Notes: generated from the letters alone by a model not told the origin. 64,000 nucleotides of DNA from Pseudomonas fluorescens (GCF_040448305.1 NZ_CP148752.1:186001-250000), one strand, 5' to 3'; positions 16,669 through 26,799 are shown, counted from the first letter of the stretch. Translations and numbers: made by a program.

Positions 16669-17838
16669 TCAATCCGGCCAATACCATGCCGGCTCATCCA
16701 GCATGCGCTGGCCCACGATCCCGGTCTGGCCAAGATTTTTCTCCAGCACGATGCAGTTGCAGTCAGGGTCCTGCTGCAAGGCCGAAATCAAGCGCCGGGC
16801 ATGGGACACCACCCACACCTGGCACTGCCCGGAGGCGCGGATGATCAAGCGTGCCAGCGCCGGCAGCAGGTCCGGGTGCAGGCTGGTTTCCGGCTCGTTC
16901 AGCACCATCAACGTGGGTGGGCGTGGTGTCAGCAGTGCGGCGACCAGCAGCAAATAACGGAGTGTGCCATCCGACAATTCGGCCGCCGATAACGGCCGCA
17001 ATAGCCCTTCCTGATAAAACTCAATGGCAAACCGCCCGCCCTGCAACGGCGCGATGTTCAGTCGCGCGCCGGGAAAGGCATCGCTGATCGCCGCCTGCAA
17101 CACCTCGGGATCGCCGATTTCCCTGATCGTCTGCAAAGCCGCCGCCAGGTCACGACCGTCGTGGTGCAACACGGGTGTGCGGGTACCGAGTTGCGGTTGG
17201 CGAACCGGCGCGTCGGCGTCACTGCGAAAGTGATCGTAGAAACGCCAGCGACGAATAAATTCACGCAGTTGCATGACTTCCGGCGTGGTGCGAAAGCTGC
17301 CGATCTGATCAAACAGGCTGTCGAAATCCGGCGTGTGTTGGGCCAGCACTTCCCACTGGCGACCGTCCCGCGCACGGACCATCGGGCCATTGCGGTCCAC
17401 CAGCAGGCTGGCAGGACGGTACACGGCGCCGGCCCAGATACATTCTCGTTTGATCTCGGGGTCCAGCGAAAAGTACGTGATGTGATCCGGCTGCGGCATC
17501 GGCAGTCCCAGTGCGATCGCGTAGCTGAAGTCTTCACCGGAAAATCCCAGGCGTAAACGCATGGGCGATTGACGGACGCTGCCTTCGACCTGAACTTCAC
17601 CATTACGCATGCGCCGGGTGATGGTTTCCGGGCCGGCCCAGAAGGTCGAATCCAGGCCTCCTTCACGGGCCAGGGCATTGACCACGCCGCCGTGGGCGGT
17701 TTCCGCCAGCAGGCGCAGCGCACGGTAAAGGTTGGATTTGCCGCTGCCGTTGGGGCCGGTGATTAGATTCAGCCGGCCCAGCGGGATCACCAATTTGTTG
17801 ATCGAGCGGTAATTGGCTACCGCGAGAGTGTTGAGCAT
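16669..17838 (-). CDS. Predicted RecF/SMC-like AAA ATPase
   Basis: A 389-residue protein. Walker A GPNGSGKS (about residues 29-36) follows the typical N-terminal LAVANYRSINKLVIPLG. The ABC-type signature-like LSDGTLRYLLLVAALL, Walker B LMVLNEPETSLHPDLLP and the H-loop VVSHARRL lie in the C-terminal third. This is the arrangement of the predicted-ATPase family (COG4637-like) related to RecF and OLD nucleases, but without a Toprim domain. Stand-alone members have unknown roles, sometimes in DNA repair or phage defence. No partner nuclease gene is next to it. Confidence 0.85.
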   Translation of the reverse strand: MLNTLAVANYRSINKLVIPLGRLNLITGPNGSGKSNLYRALRLLAETAHGGVVNALAREGGLDSTFWAGPETITRRMRNGEVQVEGSVRQSPMRLRLGFSGEDFSYAIALGLPMPQPDHITYFSLDPEIKRECIWAGAVYRPASLLVDRNGPMVRARDGRQWEVLAQHTPDFDSLFDQIGSFRTTPEVMQLREFIRRWRFYDHFRSDADAPVRQPQLGTRTPVLHHDGRDLAAALQTIREIGDPEVLQAAISDAFPGARLNIAPLQGGRFAIEFYQEGLLRPLSAAELSDGTLRYLLLVAALLTPRPPTLMVLNEPETSLHPDLLPALARLIIRASGQCQVWVVSHARRLISALQQDPDCNCIVLEKNLGQTGIVGQRMLDEPAWYWPD

Positions 17839-18015
17839 GTGGGGTCCTGAGGCGGGATCGACCGGGGCTCATTGTCCGGTATGTGCAGGCGTCTATTGCA
17901 AGTGTTTTAGGGGTAAAACATAGCGAATTTTTTCTTCATAAGACGAACGTGCAAGGTCGAATTCCTGTTCTAAGCTCTCTGTCGTGTTGTATATGAAAAA
18001 GGCCAAGGAGTTTGC

Positions 18016-19119
18016 ATGGTGGTTCCCGGATTGAAAGCAGTAATGGCCTTGAGTGTCGTCACCCTGCTGACGGCTTGCGACGAGAAAAAACCCGTGCAGG
18101 AATACCTGCCGCGGGTGTTCGTGCAAGTCGTCAAGCCGGCGGATTACGCGGCCTCGGTTACCCTCACCGGAGATATCCAGGCGCGGATACAGACCGAACT
18201 GTCTTTTCGTGTGGGTGGCAAAATCATCCAGCGTTCGGTTGACGTCGGTGATCGAGTGACAGCCAAGCAAGTGCTGGCCCGGCTCGACCCGAAGGATTTG
18301 CAGACCAATGTCGATTCGGCCCAGGCGCAAGTCGTCGCCGAGCAGGCGCGGGTGACGCAGAGTGCGGCGGCGTTCGTGCGTCAGCAAAAATTGCTGCCCA
18401 AGGGCTACACCAGCCAGAGCGAATACGATTCGGCCCAAGCCGCCTTGCACAGTAGTCAGAGTGCCTTGAGCGCTGCCCAGGCGCAGTTGGCCAACGCCAA
18501 GGATCAGTTGAGCTATACGGCGCTGATCGCCGATGCGCCGGGGATCATTACCGAGCGCCAGGCCGAAGTCGGCCAGGTGGTGCAAGCGACCATGCCGGTC
18601 TTCAGCCTGGCCCGTGACGGCGACCGGGATGCGGTGTTCAACGTCTATGAATCACTGCTGGCCGAGAAGCCGAAAGATCAAACCATCGTCCTCAGTCTGC
18701 TCGACAACCCGGCGATCAAAACCACCGGCACCGTGCGCGAAGTCACCCCCGCGGTGTCGGCGCAATCCGGAACCGTGCAGGTCAAGGTCGGCCTCGACAA
18801 ACTGCCCGACGGTATGCAACTGGGCTCGGTGGTGAGTGCCACGGCCAGGGGATCGGGCAAGTCGGTCATCGAGTTGCCGTGGTCGGCGTTGACCAAAAAC
18901 ATCAGTGTCCCCGCTGTCTGGATTGTCGACGACAAGGGCAAGGCTCAATTGCATTCGGTCACGGTCAGCCGCTACCTGACCGGCAAGGTCATCATCAGCG
19001 ACGGGTTGAAGGACGGGGACAAAGTCATCATCGCAGGCGGACAACTCTTGCACCCGGACATGGAAGTCGAGATTGCCGAAAACACTTACAAGGATCTGAC
19101 GTGGGGAGCCAAGCCATGA
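18016..19119 (+). CDS. triA: RND efflux periplasmic adaptor lipoprotein, first of two (TriA-like)
   Basis: A 367-residue protein with a lipoprotein signal peptide (lipobox LLTAC, residues about 17-21). The first half of the biotinyl-lipoyl domain (VTLTGDIQARIQTELSFRVG, VDVGDRVTAKQVLARLDP) is followed by a coiled-coil hairpin (about 90-160), then the second lipoyl half (ITERQAEVGQVVQATMPVF) and a beta-barrel domain. AAGGAG precedes the ATG; a short overlapping frame starts at 17993 and could be a 13-residue leader. The next adaptor gene overlaps by four bases. In P. aeruginosa TriABC two adaptors serve one pump and both are needed for triclosan efflux; the same architecture is seen here. The symbol is given by organisation and family. 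Confidence 0.8.
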   Translation: MVVPGLKAVMALSVVTLLTACDEKKPVQEYLPRVFVQVVKPADYAASVTLTGDIQARIQTELSFRVGGKIIQRSVDVGDRVTAKQVLARLDPKDLQTNVDSAQAQVVAEQARVTQSAAAFVRQQKLLPKGYTSQSEYDSAQAALHSSQSALSAAQAQLANAKDQLSYTALIADAPGIITERQAEVGQVVQATMPVFSLARDGDRDAVFNVYESLLAEKPKDQTIVLSLLDNPAIKTTGTVREVTPAVSAQSGTVQVKVGLDKLPDGMQLGSVVSATARGSGKSVIELPWSALTKNISVPAVWIVDDKGKAQLHSVTVSRYLTGKVIISDGLKDGDKVIIAGGQLLHPDMEVEIAENTYKDLTWGAKP

Positions 19120-20180
19120 AGCCTTTATGGGCGTTGTCCATCGGGCTGGTGCTGAGCGCCTGTTCTGAAAGCGAACCGCCGCCGGCGCCGGTGCGGCCGG
19201 TGCTGTCGATCAAGGTCCAGACCTTGATCGAAGAGGACCTGGGCCGCTTCGCCGGCAGCATCCAGGCGCGTTATGAAACCGATACCGGCTTCCGTGTGGG
19301 CGGGCGAATCGCCAGCCGTAACGTCGATGTCGGCACCGAGGTGGAGAAGGGTACGCTGCTTGCCACCCTCGATCCTTCCGACCAGCAGAACCAATTGCGC
19401 TCGGCCCAGGGCGATCTGTCGAAAATCCAGGCGCAACTGATCAACGCCAAGGCCACGGCCCAGCGTCAGCAAGCCTTGTTTGACCGCGGGGTCGGTGCAC
19501 AAGCGCAACTCGACGAGGCCAACACGGACCTGAAAACCACCCAGGCCTCACTCGATCAGGCCCGGGCGGCCGTCAACCAGAGCAAGGACCAACTGGGCTA
19601 CACCGAGCTGCGCGCCGACCATAAAGCCGTGGTCACCCAGTGGAGTGCCGAGGCCGGGCAAGTGGTGTCGGCCGGTCAGCAAGTGGTGACCCTGGCGCAA
19701 CCGGACATCAAGGAAGCGGTGATCGACCTACCCGATACGCTGGTCGATCAACTGCCCAGCGATGTGGTGTTCCTGGTCGCTGCGCAACTTGATCCAAGCA
19801 TCAACTCCACCGCCATCATCCGCGAAATCGAACCCAAGGCTCAAAGCGCCACACGCACCCGTCGCGCCCGCCTGACCCTGGCCGAAACGCCGCCCGGCTT
19901 TCGCTTGGGAACGGCCATCAGCGTCACCCTGAGTTCTGCGATCAAGCCGCGCATCGAGTTGCCTGTCACCGCGTTGCAGGAGGTCGATGGCAAGCCACGC
20001 ATCTGGGTGATTGATGCACAGAGTAAAACCGTCTCTCCCCGTGACATCCAGGTGATCAGCCGTACCGACAGCACCGTGGTGCTGGCTGGCGGCGTGAAGA
20101 ACGGCGAGCGGGTGGTCAGTGCCGGTGTCAACAGCCTCAAACCGGGGCAACAAGTGAAAATCGACGAGGACAGTCAATGA
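19116..20180 (+). CDS. triB: RND efflux periplasmic adaptor lipoprotein, second of two (TriB-like)
   Basis: A 354-residue protein with its own lipobox (LVLSAC). It repeats the adaptor plan: lipoyl half (FAGSIQARYETDTGFRVGGR, VDVGTEVEKGTLLATLDP), coiled-coil hairpin about 85-150, second lipoyl half, then beta-barrel and membrane-proximal domains. Its start overlaps the stop of triA (ATGA) and its stop overlaps the pump gene, so all three are translationally coupled. It is clearly diverged from TriA, so this is not a recent duplication. Confidence 0.8.
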   Translation: MKPLWALSIGLVLSACSESEPPPAPVRPVLSIKVQTLIEEDLGRFAGSIQARYETDTGFRVGGRIASRNVDVGTEVEKGTLLATLDPSDQQNQLRSAQGDLSKIQAQLINAKATAQRQQALFDRGVGAQAQLDEANTDLKTTQASLDQARAAVNQSKDQLGYTELRADHKAVVTQWSAEAGQVVSAGQQVVTLAQPDIKEAVIDLPDTLVDQLPSDVVFLVAAQLDPSINSTAIIREIEPKAQSATRTRRARLTLAETPPGFRLGTAISVTLSSAIKPRIELPVTALQEVDGKPRIWVIDAQSKTVSPRDIQVISRTDSTVVLAGGVKNGERVVSAGVNSLKPGQQVKIDEDSQ

Positions 20181-23100
20181 AAGGGCCTTTCAACCTCTCG
20201 GAATGGGCCCTCAAGCATCAGTCGTTCATCTGGTATCTGATGTTCGTCGCATTGTTGATGGGTGTGTTCTCGTACTTCAACCTGGGGCGCGAAGAAGACC
20301 CTTCGTTCACCATCAAGACCATGGTGATCCAGAGTAAATGGCCGGGGGCGACCCAGGAGGAAACCCTCAAGCAGATCACCGACCGGATCGAGAAAAAGCT
20401 CGAAGAACTCGACTCCCTCGATTATGTGAAAAGTTACACGCGCCCCGGTGAATCCACGGTGTATGTGTACCTGCGCGACACCACCAGTGCCAAGGACATC
20501 CCGGAAATCTGGTACCAGGTGCGCAAGAAGATCAACGACATCAAATACCAGTTCCCGCAGGGCATACAGGGGCCGTCGTTCAACGACGAGTTCGGTGACG
20601 TCTTCGGCTCGATCTACGCCTTCACCGCCGACGGCCTGACCCTGCGTCAGTTGCGCGACTACGTGGAACAGGCGCGCATGGAAATTCGCGGCGTGCCGGG
20701 GCTGGGCAAGATCGAAATGGTCGGCCAGCAGGACGAAGTGCTGTACCTGAACTTCTCCACGCGCAAACTCGCAGCGCTGGGCATCGATGAGCGTCAAGTG
20801 GTGCAGAGCCTGCAATCTCAGAACGCCGTGACCCCGGCAGGTGTCATCGAGGCCGGGCCGGAGCGGATTTCGGTGCGCACTTCAGGGAAGTTCGCTTCGG
20901 AGAAAGACCTGGCCGAGGTCAACCTCAAGCTCAACGACCGCTACTATCGTCTGGCCGACATTGCCGAAATCAGTCGCGGCTACGTCGATCCGGCCTCGCC
21001 GGAATTCCGCTACAACGGCAAACAGGCCATCGGCCTGGCGATTGCCATGCAAAAGGGTGGCAACGTTCAGGCATTCGGCAAGGCCTTGCACGCCCGTATC
21101 GACCAGTTGACCGCCGACCTGCCGGTGGGTGTCGGCATTTACAACGTGTCCGACCAGGCCGTGGTGGTGGAAGAGGCCGTCGGCGGCTTTACCAGTGCCT
21201 TGTTCGAGGCGGTGGTGATCGTGCTGCTGGTCAGTTTCGTCAGCCTTGGCGTGCGCGCCGGGCTGGTGGTGGCGTGCTCGATCCCGTTGGTGCTGGCGAT
21301 GGTGTTCGTGTTCATGGAATACAGCGGCATCACCATGCAGCGGATTTCCCTCGGTGCTCTGATCATCGCCCTCGGCCTGCTGGTGGACGATGCGATGATC
21401 ACTGTGGAAATGATGGTCACGCGCCTGGAAATGGGCGAGACCAAGGAGCAGGCGGCGACGTTCGCCTACACTTCCACGGCGTTCCCGATGCTCACCGGTA
21501 CGCTGGTGACGGTGGCAGGCTTCGTGCCGATCGGCTTGAACGCCAGCTCCGCCGGTGAGTACACCTACACCCTGTTTGCGGTGATCGCCTGCGCGATGCT
21601 GGTGTCGTGGGTGGTGGCGGTTCTGTTTGCGCCGGTGATCGGCGTGCACATTCTCAGCACCAAGGTGAAACCCCACGAAGGCGAACCCGGGCGTATCGGC
21701 AAGGCGTTCAACGGCGGGCTGTTGTGGTGCATGCGCAATCGCTGGTGGGCCATTGGCATCACCGTGCTGTGCTTTGTACTGGCGGTGTTCAGCATGCGTT
21801 TTGTGCAGAACCAGTTCTTCCCGTCCTCGGACCGCCCGGAAATCCTGGTCGACCTGAACCTGCCGCAAAACGCCTCGCTCGACGAAACCCGCCGGGCCGT
21901 CGATCGCCTCGAAGCCACGCTCAAGGACGATCCGGACATCGTGCGCTGGAGCACCTACGTCGGTCAGGGTGCGATCCGTTTCTACCTGCCACTGGACCAA
22001 CAACTGCAAAACCCGTTCTACGCGCAGTTGGTGATCGTCAGCAAAGGCCATACCCGTGAAGCCATGATGCAGAAGCTTCGCGAGCGCTTGCGCAACGACT
22101 TCGTCGGCATCGGCAGTTATGTCCAGGCACTGGAAATGGGCCCGCCGGTAGGGCGTCCGATCCAGTACCGGGTCAGCGGCAAAGACATCGACCAGGTGCG
22201 TCGACACGCCATCGACCTGGCCACGGAGCTGGACAAGAACCCGCACATTGGCGAGATCATCTACGACTGGAACGAGCCGGGCAAAGTCCTGCGCATCGAC
22301 ATCGCCCAGGACAAGGCGCGGCAGTTGGGGCTGTCTTCCGAGGATGTGGCCAACCTGATGAACGGCATCGTCAGCGGCCAGACGGTGACCCAGGTCGATG
22401 ACGACATTTACCTGATCAACGTGGTCGGGCGCGCGGTGGATTCCGAACGCGGTACGCCGGAAACCCTGCAGAACCTGCAAATCGTCACGCCTAGCGGCAC
22501 GTCGATTCCGCTGCTGGCGTTCGCCACGGTGCGCTACGAACTGGAACAACCGCTGGTGTGGCGTCGCGATCGCCTGCCGACCATCACCATCAAGGCGGCG
22601 ATTCGTGACGAGATCCAGCCGACGGACCTGGTGAAAATCCTCAAGCCGTCCATAGACGCTTTCGCTGCCAAACTGCCGGCGGGCTACAAGGTCGCCACCG
22701 GTGGTACGGTGGAGGAAAGCGGCAAGGCCCAGGGCCCGATTGCCAAGGTTGTGCCGCTGATGCTGTTCATGATGGCGACCTTCCTGATGATCCAACTGCA
22801 CAGCGTGCAGAAGCTGTTCCTGGTGGCCAGCGTTGCGCCGCTGGGGTTGATCGGCGTGGTGATCGCGCTGGTGCCGACGGGTACGCCGATGGGCTTCGTG
22901 GCGATCCTCGGGATTCTGGCGCTGATCGGTATCATCATCCGTAACTCGGTGATCCTGGTGACCCAGATCGAAGAGTACGAGCAGAAGGGCTACGCGCCGT
23001 GGGATGCGGTGGTGCAAGCCACCGAACACCGACGTCGGCCGATCCTGCTGACCGCTGCGGCGGCGAGCATGGGGATGATCCCGATTGCCCGGGAAGTGTT

Positions 23101-23227
23101 CTGGGGGCCGATGGCCTACGCGATGATCGGCGGGATCGTCATCGCCACCTTGCTGACGCTGCTGTTTTTGCCGGCGCTGTATGTGGCCTGGTACAAGATT
23201 CGCGAGCCGAAGAAAGAGGCTGTTTAA
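20177..23227 (+). CDS. triC: RND-family multidrug efflux pump (TriC-like)
   Basis: A 1,016-residue inner-membrane proton-drug antiporter with the HAE1 layout: helix 1 near residues 12-32, a large periplasmic loop, helices 2-6 at about 330-500, a second periplasmic loop, and helices 8-12 at about 860-1010. The proton-relay Asp pair is seen in helix 4 (ALGLLVDDAMITVEMM), and the repeated family motif RPILLTAAAASMGMIP is near the end. The N-terminus MKGPFNLSEWALKHQSFIWY resembles TriC/MdtB-like pumps. No outer-membrane channel gene is present, as in P. aeruginosa triABC, where OpmH is encoded elsewhere. No adjacent regulator was found. Confidence 0.88.
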   Translation: MKGPFNLSEWALKHQSFIWYLMFVALLMGVFSYFNLGREEDPSFTIKTMVIQSKWPGATQEETLKQITDRIEKKLEELDSLDYVKSYTRPGESTVYVYLRDTTSAKDIPEIWYQVRKKINDIKYQFPQGIQGPSFNDEFGDVFGSIYAFTADGLTLRQLRDYVEQARMEIRGVPGLGKIEMVGQQDEVLYLNFSTRKLAALGIDERQVVQSLQSQNAVTPAGVIEAGPERISVRTSGKFASEKDLAEVNLKLNDRYYRLADIAEISRGYVDPASPEFRYNGKQAIGLAIAMQKGGNVQAFGKALHARIDQLTADLPVGVGIYNVSDQAVVVEEAVGGFTSALFEAVVIVLLVSFVSLGVRAGLVVACSIPLVLAMVFVFMEYSGITMQRISLGALIIALGLLVDDAMITVEMMVTRLEMGETKEQAATFAYTSTAFPMLTGTLVTVAGFVPIGLNASSAGEYTYTLFAVIACAMLVSWVVAVLFAPVIGVHILSTKVKPHEGEPGRIGKAFNGGLLWCMRNRWWAIGITVLCFVLAVFSMRFVQNQFFPSSDRPEILVDLNLPQNASLDETRRAVDRLEATLKDDPDIVRWSTYVGQGAIRFYLPLDQQLQNPFYAQLVIVSKGHTREAMMQKLRERLRNDFVGIGSYVQALEMGPPVGRPIQYRVSGKDIDQVRRHAIDLATELDKNPHIGEIIYDWNEPGKVLRIDIAQDKARQLGLSSEDVANLMNGIVSGQTVTQVDDDIYLINVVGRAVDSERGTPETLQNLQIVTPSGTSIPLLAFATVRYELEQPLVWRRDRLPTITIKAAIRDEIQPTDLVKILKPSIDAFAAKLPAGYKVATGGTVEESGKAQGPIAKVVPLMLFMMATFLMIQLHSVQKLFLVASVAPLGLIGVVIALVPTGTPMGFVAILGILALIGIIIRNSVILVTQIEEYEQKGYAPWDAVVQATEHRRRPILLTAAAASMGMIPIAREVFWGPMAYAMIGGIVIATLLTLLFLPALYVAWYKIREPKKEAV

Positions 23228-23246
23228 AAAGCGAGCGCTTCGCGCT

Positions 23247-23313
23247 CATCGCGAGCAGGCTCTCTCCCACAGTTGACCGCGATTAACTGTGGGGGGAGAG
23301 CCTGCTCACGATT
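23247..23313. repeat. REPIN, diverged (GAGCAGGCTCTC)
   Basis: Arms ATCGCGAGCAGGCTCTCTCC and GGGGGAGAGCCTGCTCACGA face each other across about 25 bp. Both arms carry matching substitutions relative to the common family (CTCTCTCC for CTCGCTCC), so the hairpin is preserved. Confidence 0.75.
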
Positions 23314-23394
23314 GTTTCGGAACGGTCTGACTTACAGCCTGGGTCGAGTGCCTTAGTCTGTCCCTCCTTCAATCAGGAACGGAGGGGACAACTC

Positions 23395-25641
23395 ATGCTT
23401 GACCTCATTCGCGGGGCGCTGCTGTTTGGCTTGTTGCTGGCCTGGTCGACATCCGCGACAAGTGCCGTGCTGGAAAACCCGCTATGGCGTATCGATATCG
23501 ACCCTGCGACCCTGGCGATAAGCGCGACACCGGCTGGCCATGAAACCGTTCAGGCCTCCACCGGCGTTGCGGCGCGGCGGGTCAGTGCGCTGCAACAGGC
23601 GGCCGAGCGTCTGGAGTGGCAATGGGATGAGGGCACGTATGCCCTCAGCGCCGAATTACAGGGCGCGGATCTTTCCCTGTCGATCAAGGCGCATGCAGCC
23701 GCCGACCTGACGTTTCTCGACCAACCCGGTAGCGCTATGGGTCAAGGCCTGAGCTGGCCGATGGCCGAGGGGCATTACGTGCCGGCCGGCGATCGGCAGT
23801 GGCAAACGTTTTTGCTGGAGCAGGGCGCAGTCAATACCACCCAGGATTTGAGCCTGCCGCTCTGGGGCGTTGACCATGGCGGATTCAGCCTGCATTGGCT
23901 GATGACCAATCCCTACAACAATCGCCTGACCTTCAGCGCCGACGGCAGGGCTTTGGCGCTGACGGCGAGGCATGAATTCACGTCGCTGGAGCCCTCGGCA
24001 CCGCTGACGTTCACCTTGTTTCTCGGCGATGCCGACCCGCTGGCAGGGGCAAAGCGCTACCGCCAATGGCTGATCGACAACGGGCGCTACGAGCCCTTGA
24101 GCGGCAAACTCGAGAAAACCCCGCAAGCTGCAAAGCTGCTGGGCGCCAGTCATGTCTATCTGTGGGGCAACGATCTGCTGGGGCCCAAGGATGTGCGCAA
24201 CTGGCCGGCTCTGCTCGCGCAGTTACGCAGTCAGACACCGCTGGCGCGGGAACTGCGAGGCGGGCTGGATCACGAAACCACACAGATACTCGACAGCGGC
24301 GATACCCCATTGGATCACTACCGGCAAACTGTTTTGCTGCGCAGTCTCAACGCCGCGCTTAACACGCTGACGCGCAAGAACTGGCAGGCGCGAGCCGTGC
24401 CGGATATGCAGCTGCTTGCCAACGCTTATGGTGAGCTGCGCACGCGTCTGGCGCGTGACTTCGCGGATGCCTTGAGCGCCACACCCGAGCGCTGGGGCAG
24501 CACCTTGTCGCTGAACACCTTCGAGCAATTGCGCAAGGCCGGTCTGTCGCGACTGTGGCTGGGTCTTGGCGAGGGCTGGGAAGGCGGCTTGTGGCATCCG
24601 GAAACGGTGCGCGCCGGTGTGGCGGCGGGGTATTTGCTGGCGCCTTACGACTCTTATGAAACGGCGTTGGCGTCCAATGAAAACCCGGACTGGACCACGG
24701 CGCATCTGGGCGACAAGGCCCATGCCGAATGCGCCATCGTGCTCAAGGACCGCACATTGAAAAGTGGCTTCCAGCAATCGGGTCACTACACCGATCCGGG
24801 ATGCATGCGCTCGTTGCTCGAGGCCCGGGTCAGGGCCGTCCAGGCGCGGGCCGGGTTTAACAGCTGGTTTCTCGATGCTTATGCCACTGGCATGCTTTAC
24901 GACAGCTATCGCCCGGGTGCGACGCTGACGCAGGCGCAGAATGCACAGGACAAAATTGACGCTTCGCGCTGGATCAACGAAAGCCTGCAACTGCCCAGCG
25001 GCTCCGAGGATGGCAACGCAACCACCGCCCAAGGCGTGTTCTTCACCCACGGCATGCAAACGCCAGTGATTGGTTGGGGCGATGTCGATCTGAGCAAAAA
25101 TACCGACTCCGACTTTTTTCTGGGCAAGTGGTATCCACCCGAGCAGCCGGCCGTGTTCTTCAAACAAGTGCCCTTGAAAGAACCCTATCGGCGCATTCAC
25201 TTTGATCCGGTGACTCGATTGCCGATGTATCAAACGGTGTTCCACGGCTCTGTCATCAGCACCCATCACTGGTTGTTCGACAGCCTGAAACTGAGCAACG
25301 TGCGGGTGCCGAATGAACTGACCCAACTGCTCTATAACGTGCCGCCGCTCTACCATTTGAGTGCCGCTACCCTGAGTGAGCGGTTGCCGCTGATGGCCCG
25401 TCAGGATGCATTCTTCCGGCCGTTGCACGAACGTCTGGCCACGCAGGCGATGACGGACTTTCGCTGGCTCAGCGCTGATCGTCTGATACAGCAAACCACG
25501 TTCGCCGACGGCACGCGGCTGCTGGCCAATTTTGCTGCACAGATGCGCGAAGTGAACGGTTTACGTCTGGCCGGCCAAAGCATTACCGCGCTGATGATGG
25601 ACGGCTCGACCCTGAGTCATGAGGTTTCTACGCCGCGCTGA
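23395..25641 (+). CDS. Secreted predicted glycoside hydrolase
   Basis: A 748-residue protein with a Sec signal peptide (GALLFGLLLAWSTSATSA). An N-terminal beta-rich region (about 25-230) comes before a probable TIM barrel (about 250-640), with aromatic, acidic segments typical of sugar-binding clefts: LSRLWLGLGEGWEGGLWHP, NSWFLDAYATGMLYDSY and THGMQTPVIGWGDVDL. The Asp in WFLDAYATG is a candidate nucleophile. The layout recalls GH101-related/DUF5696 enzymes, but the family is not assigned with confidence. It follows the efflux operon after a REPIN and appears to be transcribed alone, so its substrate is not indicated by context. Confidence 0.65.
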   Translation: MLDLIRGALLFGLLLAWSTSATSAVLENPLWRIDIDPATLAISATPAGHETVQASTGVAARRVSALQQAAERLEWQWDEGTYALSAELQGADLSLSIKAHAAADLTFLDQPGSAMGQGLSWPMAEGHYVPAGDRQWQTFLLEQGAVNTTQDLSLPLWGVDHGGFSLHWLMTNPYNNRLTFSADGRALALTARHEFTSLEPSAPLTFTLFLGDADPLAGAKRYRQWLIDNGRYEPLSGKLEKTPQAAKLLGASHVYLWGNDLLGPKDVRNWPALLAQLRSQTPLARELRGGLDHETTQILDSGDTPLDHYRQTVLLRSLNAALNTLTRKNWQARAVPDMQLLANAYGELRTRLARDFADALSATPERWGSTLSLNTFEQLRKAGLSRLWLGLGEGWEGGLWHPETVRAGVAAGYLLAPYDSYETALASNENPDWTTAHLGDKAHAECAIVLKDRTLKSGFQQSGHYTDPGCMRSLLEARVRAVQARAGFNSWFLDAYATGMLYDSYRPGATLTQAQNAQDKIDASRWINESLQLPSGSEDGNATTAQGVFFTHGMQTPVIGWGDVDLSKNTDSDFFLGKWYPPEQPAVFFKQVPLKEPYRRIHFDPVTRLPMYQTVFHGSVISTHHWLFDSLKLSNVRVPNELTQLLYNVPPLYHLSAATLSERLPLMARQDAFFRPLHERLATQAMTDFRWLSADRLIQQTTFADGTRLLANFAAQMREVNGLRLAGQSITALMMDGSTLSHEVSTPR

Positions 25642-25650
25642 AAAACTCGA

Positions 25651-26280
25651 TCATGCGGGCTTACGCCAGACACTCGCCAACCAAGGCTGCTGCTCCCGCG
25701 GCAGCCCTGCCGGCCGGTAGTAATGCTCCAGCTCGGCAAACCCCGCCTCGATCAACAATTGCTGCCAAGCCGCCAGATCGTGATACGACCCAAAACGCGA
25801 TCCATTCCAGCCTTCCTGATTCTCGCCACGGGGATTGGAACTGAACAACACCCCACCCGGTTTCAGCGTTCCCCACAACTGCTTCAACACCCGTGGTAAT
25901 TCCTGACGCGGAACATGAAACAACACTGCATTGGCAAAGATCCCGTCGAAGCGTTCGGCTGGCAGATCAAGCTTCAAGAAGTCCTGCTGCCACACCTCGC
26001 AGCCGCTGTCTTCATGGGCCATCTGCGCGAATTTTTCCGAACCGTCGAGGCCGACCGCCTTGTGGCCCATGCGGGTGAAGGTTTGCAGATCCCGACCGGG
26101 GCCGCAGCCGAAGTCGAGAATGTCGAAAGGCGCTTCGCCCTGAATGTGCCGCAACAGGGCATCGATGTTCTGACTGACATCGTGATCTCGCGTCCCCTCA
26201 CGGAAATCCTCAGCCACCGAGTTGTAGTGGCCCAGGGTCGTGGTGGTGATCTGTTCGAGGTCGTCGGGTGTTTGCTTCAT
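25651..26280 (-). CDS. Class I SAM-dependent methyltransferase
   Basis: A 209-residue protein beginning MKQTPDDLEQI at ATG 26280; the longer frame to 26385 adds a basic, non-conserved stretch. SAM-binding motif I is seen as ILDFGCGPGRDLQTF, with the acidic end of strand 2 as AVGLDGSEKF. Motif II-like FDGIFANAVLFHVP and LKPGGVLFSSNPRGENQEGW follow. The acceptor is unknown. It is convergent with the glycoside hydrolase gene with only about 10 bp between stops. Confidence 0.88.
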   Translation of the reverse strand: MKQTPDDLEQITTTTLGHYNSVAEDFREGTRDHDVSQNIDALLRHIQGEAPFDILDFGCGPGRDLQTFTRMGHKAVGLDGSEKFAQMAHEDSGCEVWQQDFLKLDLPAERFDGIFANAVLFHVPRQELPRVLKQLWGTLKPGGVLFSSNPRGENQEGWNGSRFGSYHDLAAWQQLLIEAGFAELEHYYRPAGLPREQQPWLASVWRKPA

Positions 26281-26799
26281 GGTCGGCTGCGCAGGCAATT
26301 TGGATTTACCGAATATACGCCATGGCGCTGGGGGCTGCTGCGCAGCCCATCGTCGGAACGCCGCCAGGACCAAGCCCGCTACCACAGGTATCCACGGTCA
26401 ACTGTGAGCGAGCCACGCGGTCCTTCTGAGGACATGCAAATGCTAGAAATTTCGCTGTGGATAACTCCGTCAGCAACGACCTATGGAAGCTTCGGCAAGG
26501 TCCTACAAAACAAGACAACTTGTCGGCTATCGCCAGCCAGTGGCTCGAACATATAGTCCGGACTGTCGCTGCCAAATCAGTGATCAGGTTTGGTCACCTG
26601 AGAACAACGCACATAGTTGTGCCATCATTCGCGCCGCGGACATCTATGTCCTCGCAGTGCATTGTCATGGCGACTGTGTGCGGGACGCCTTCGGGCGAGC
26701 CGAGTTGTTGTTCTCGGTTGACCAAGCCTGCGCACAGTCCGCCTCCCATCGTTTGGTCACGGTGCTGGCGGTTAATTAACAACAAACCGAGTACATGCC
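26281..26799. other. Intergenic region with no convincing gene
   Basis: 519 bp. Several frames of 80-100 codons overlap here on both strands but none has a good ribosome-binding site or coding-like codon use. The right end (26770-26800) is AT-rich (GGTTAATTAACAACAAACC) and may be the promoter of the following small gene. Confidence 0.4.

Noticed and set aside
20882..23029. 715-codon open frame on the minus strand opposite the RND pump gene
   Set aside because: It is a shadow of GC-rich coding on the plus strand: His/Gln/Arg/Asp-rich, no domain, no ribosome-binding site, while the plus strand encodes a complete RND pump.
26483..26779. 98-codon Cys/Ala-rich plus-strand frame before the DUF3077-like gene
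   Set aside because: No ribosome-binding site, no domain, and overlapping frames on the other strand are equally long.
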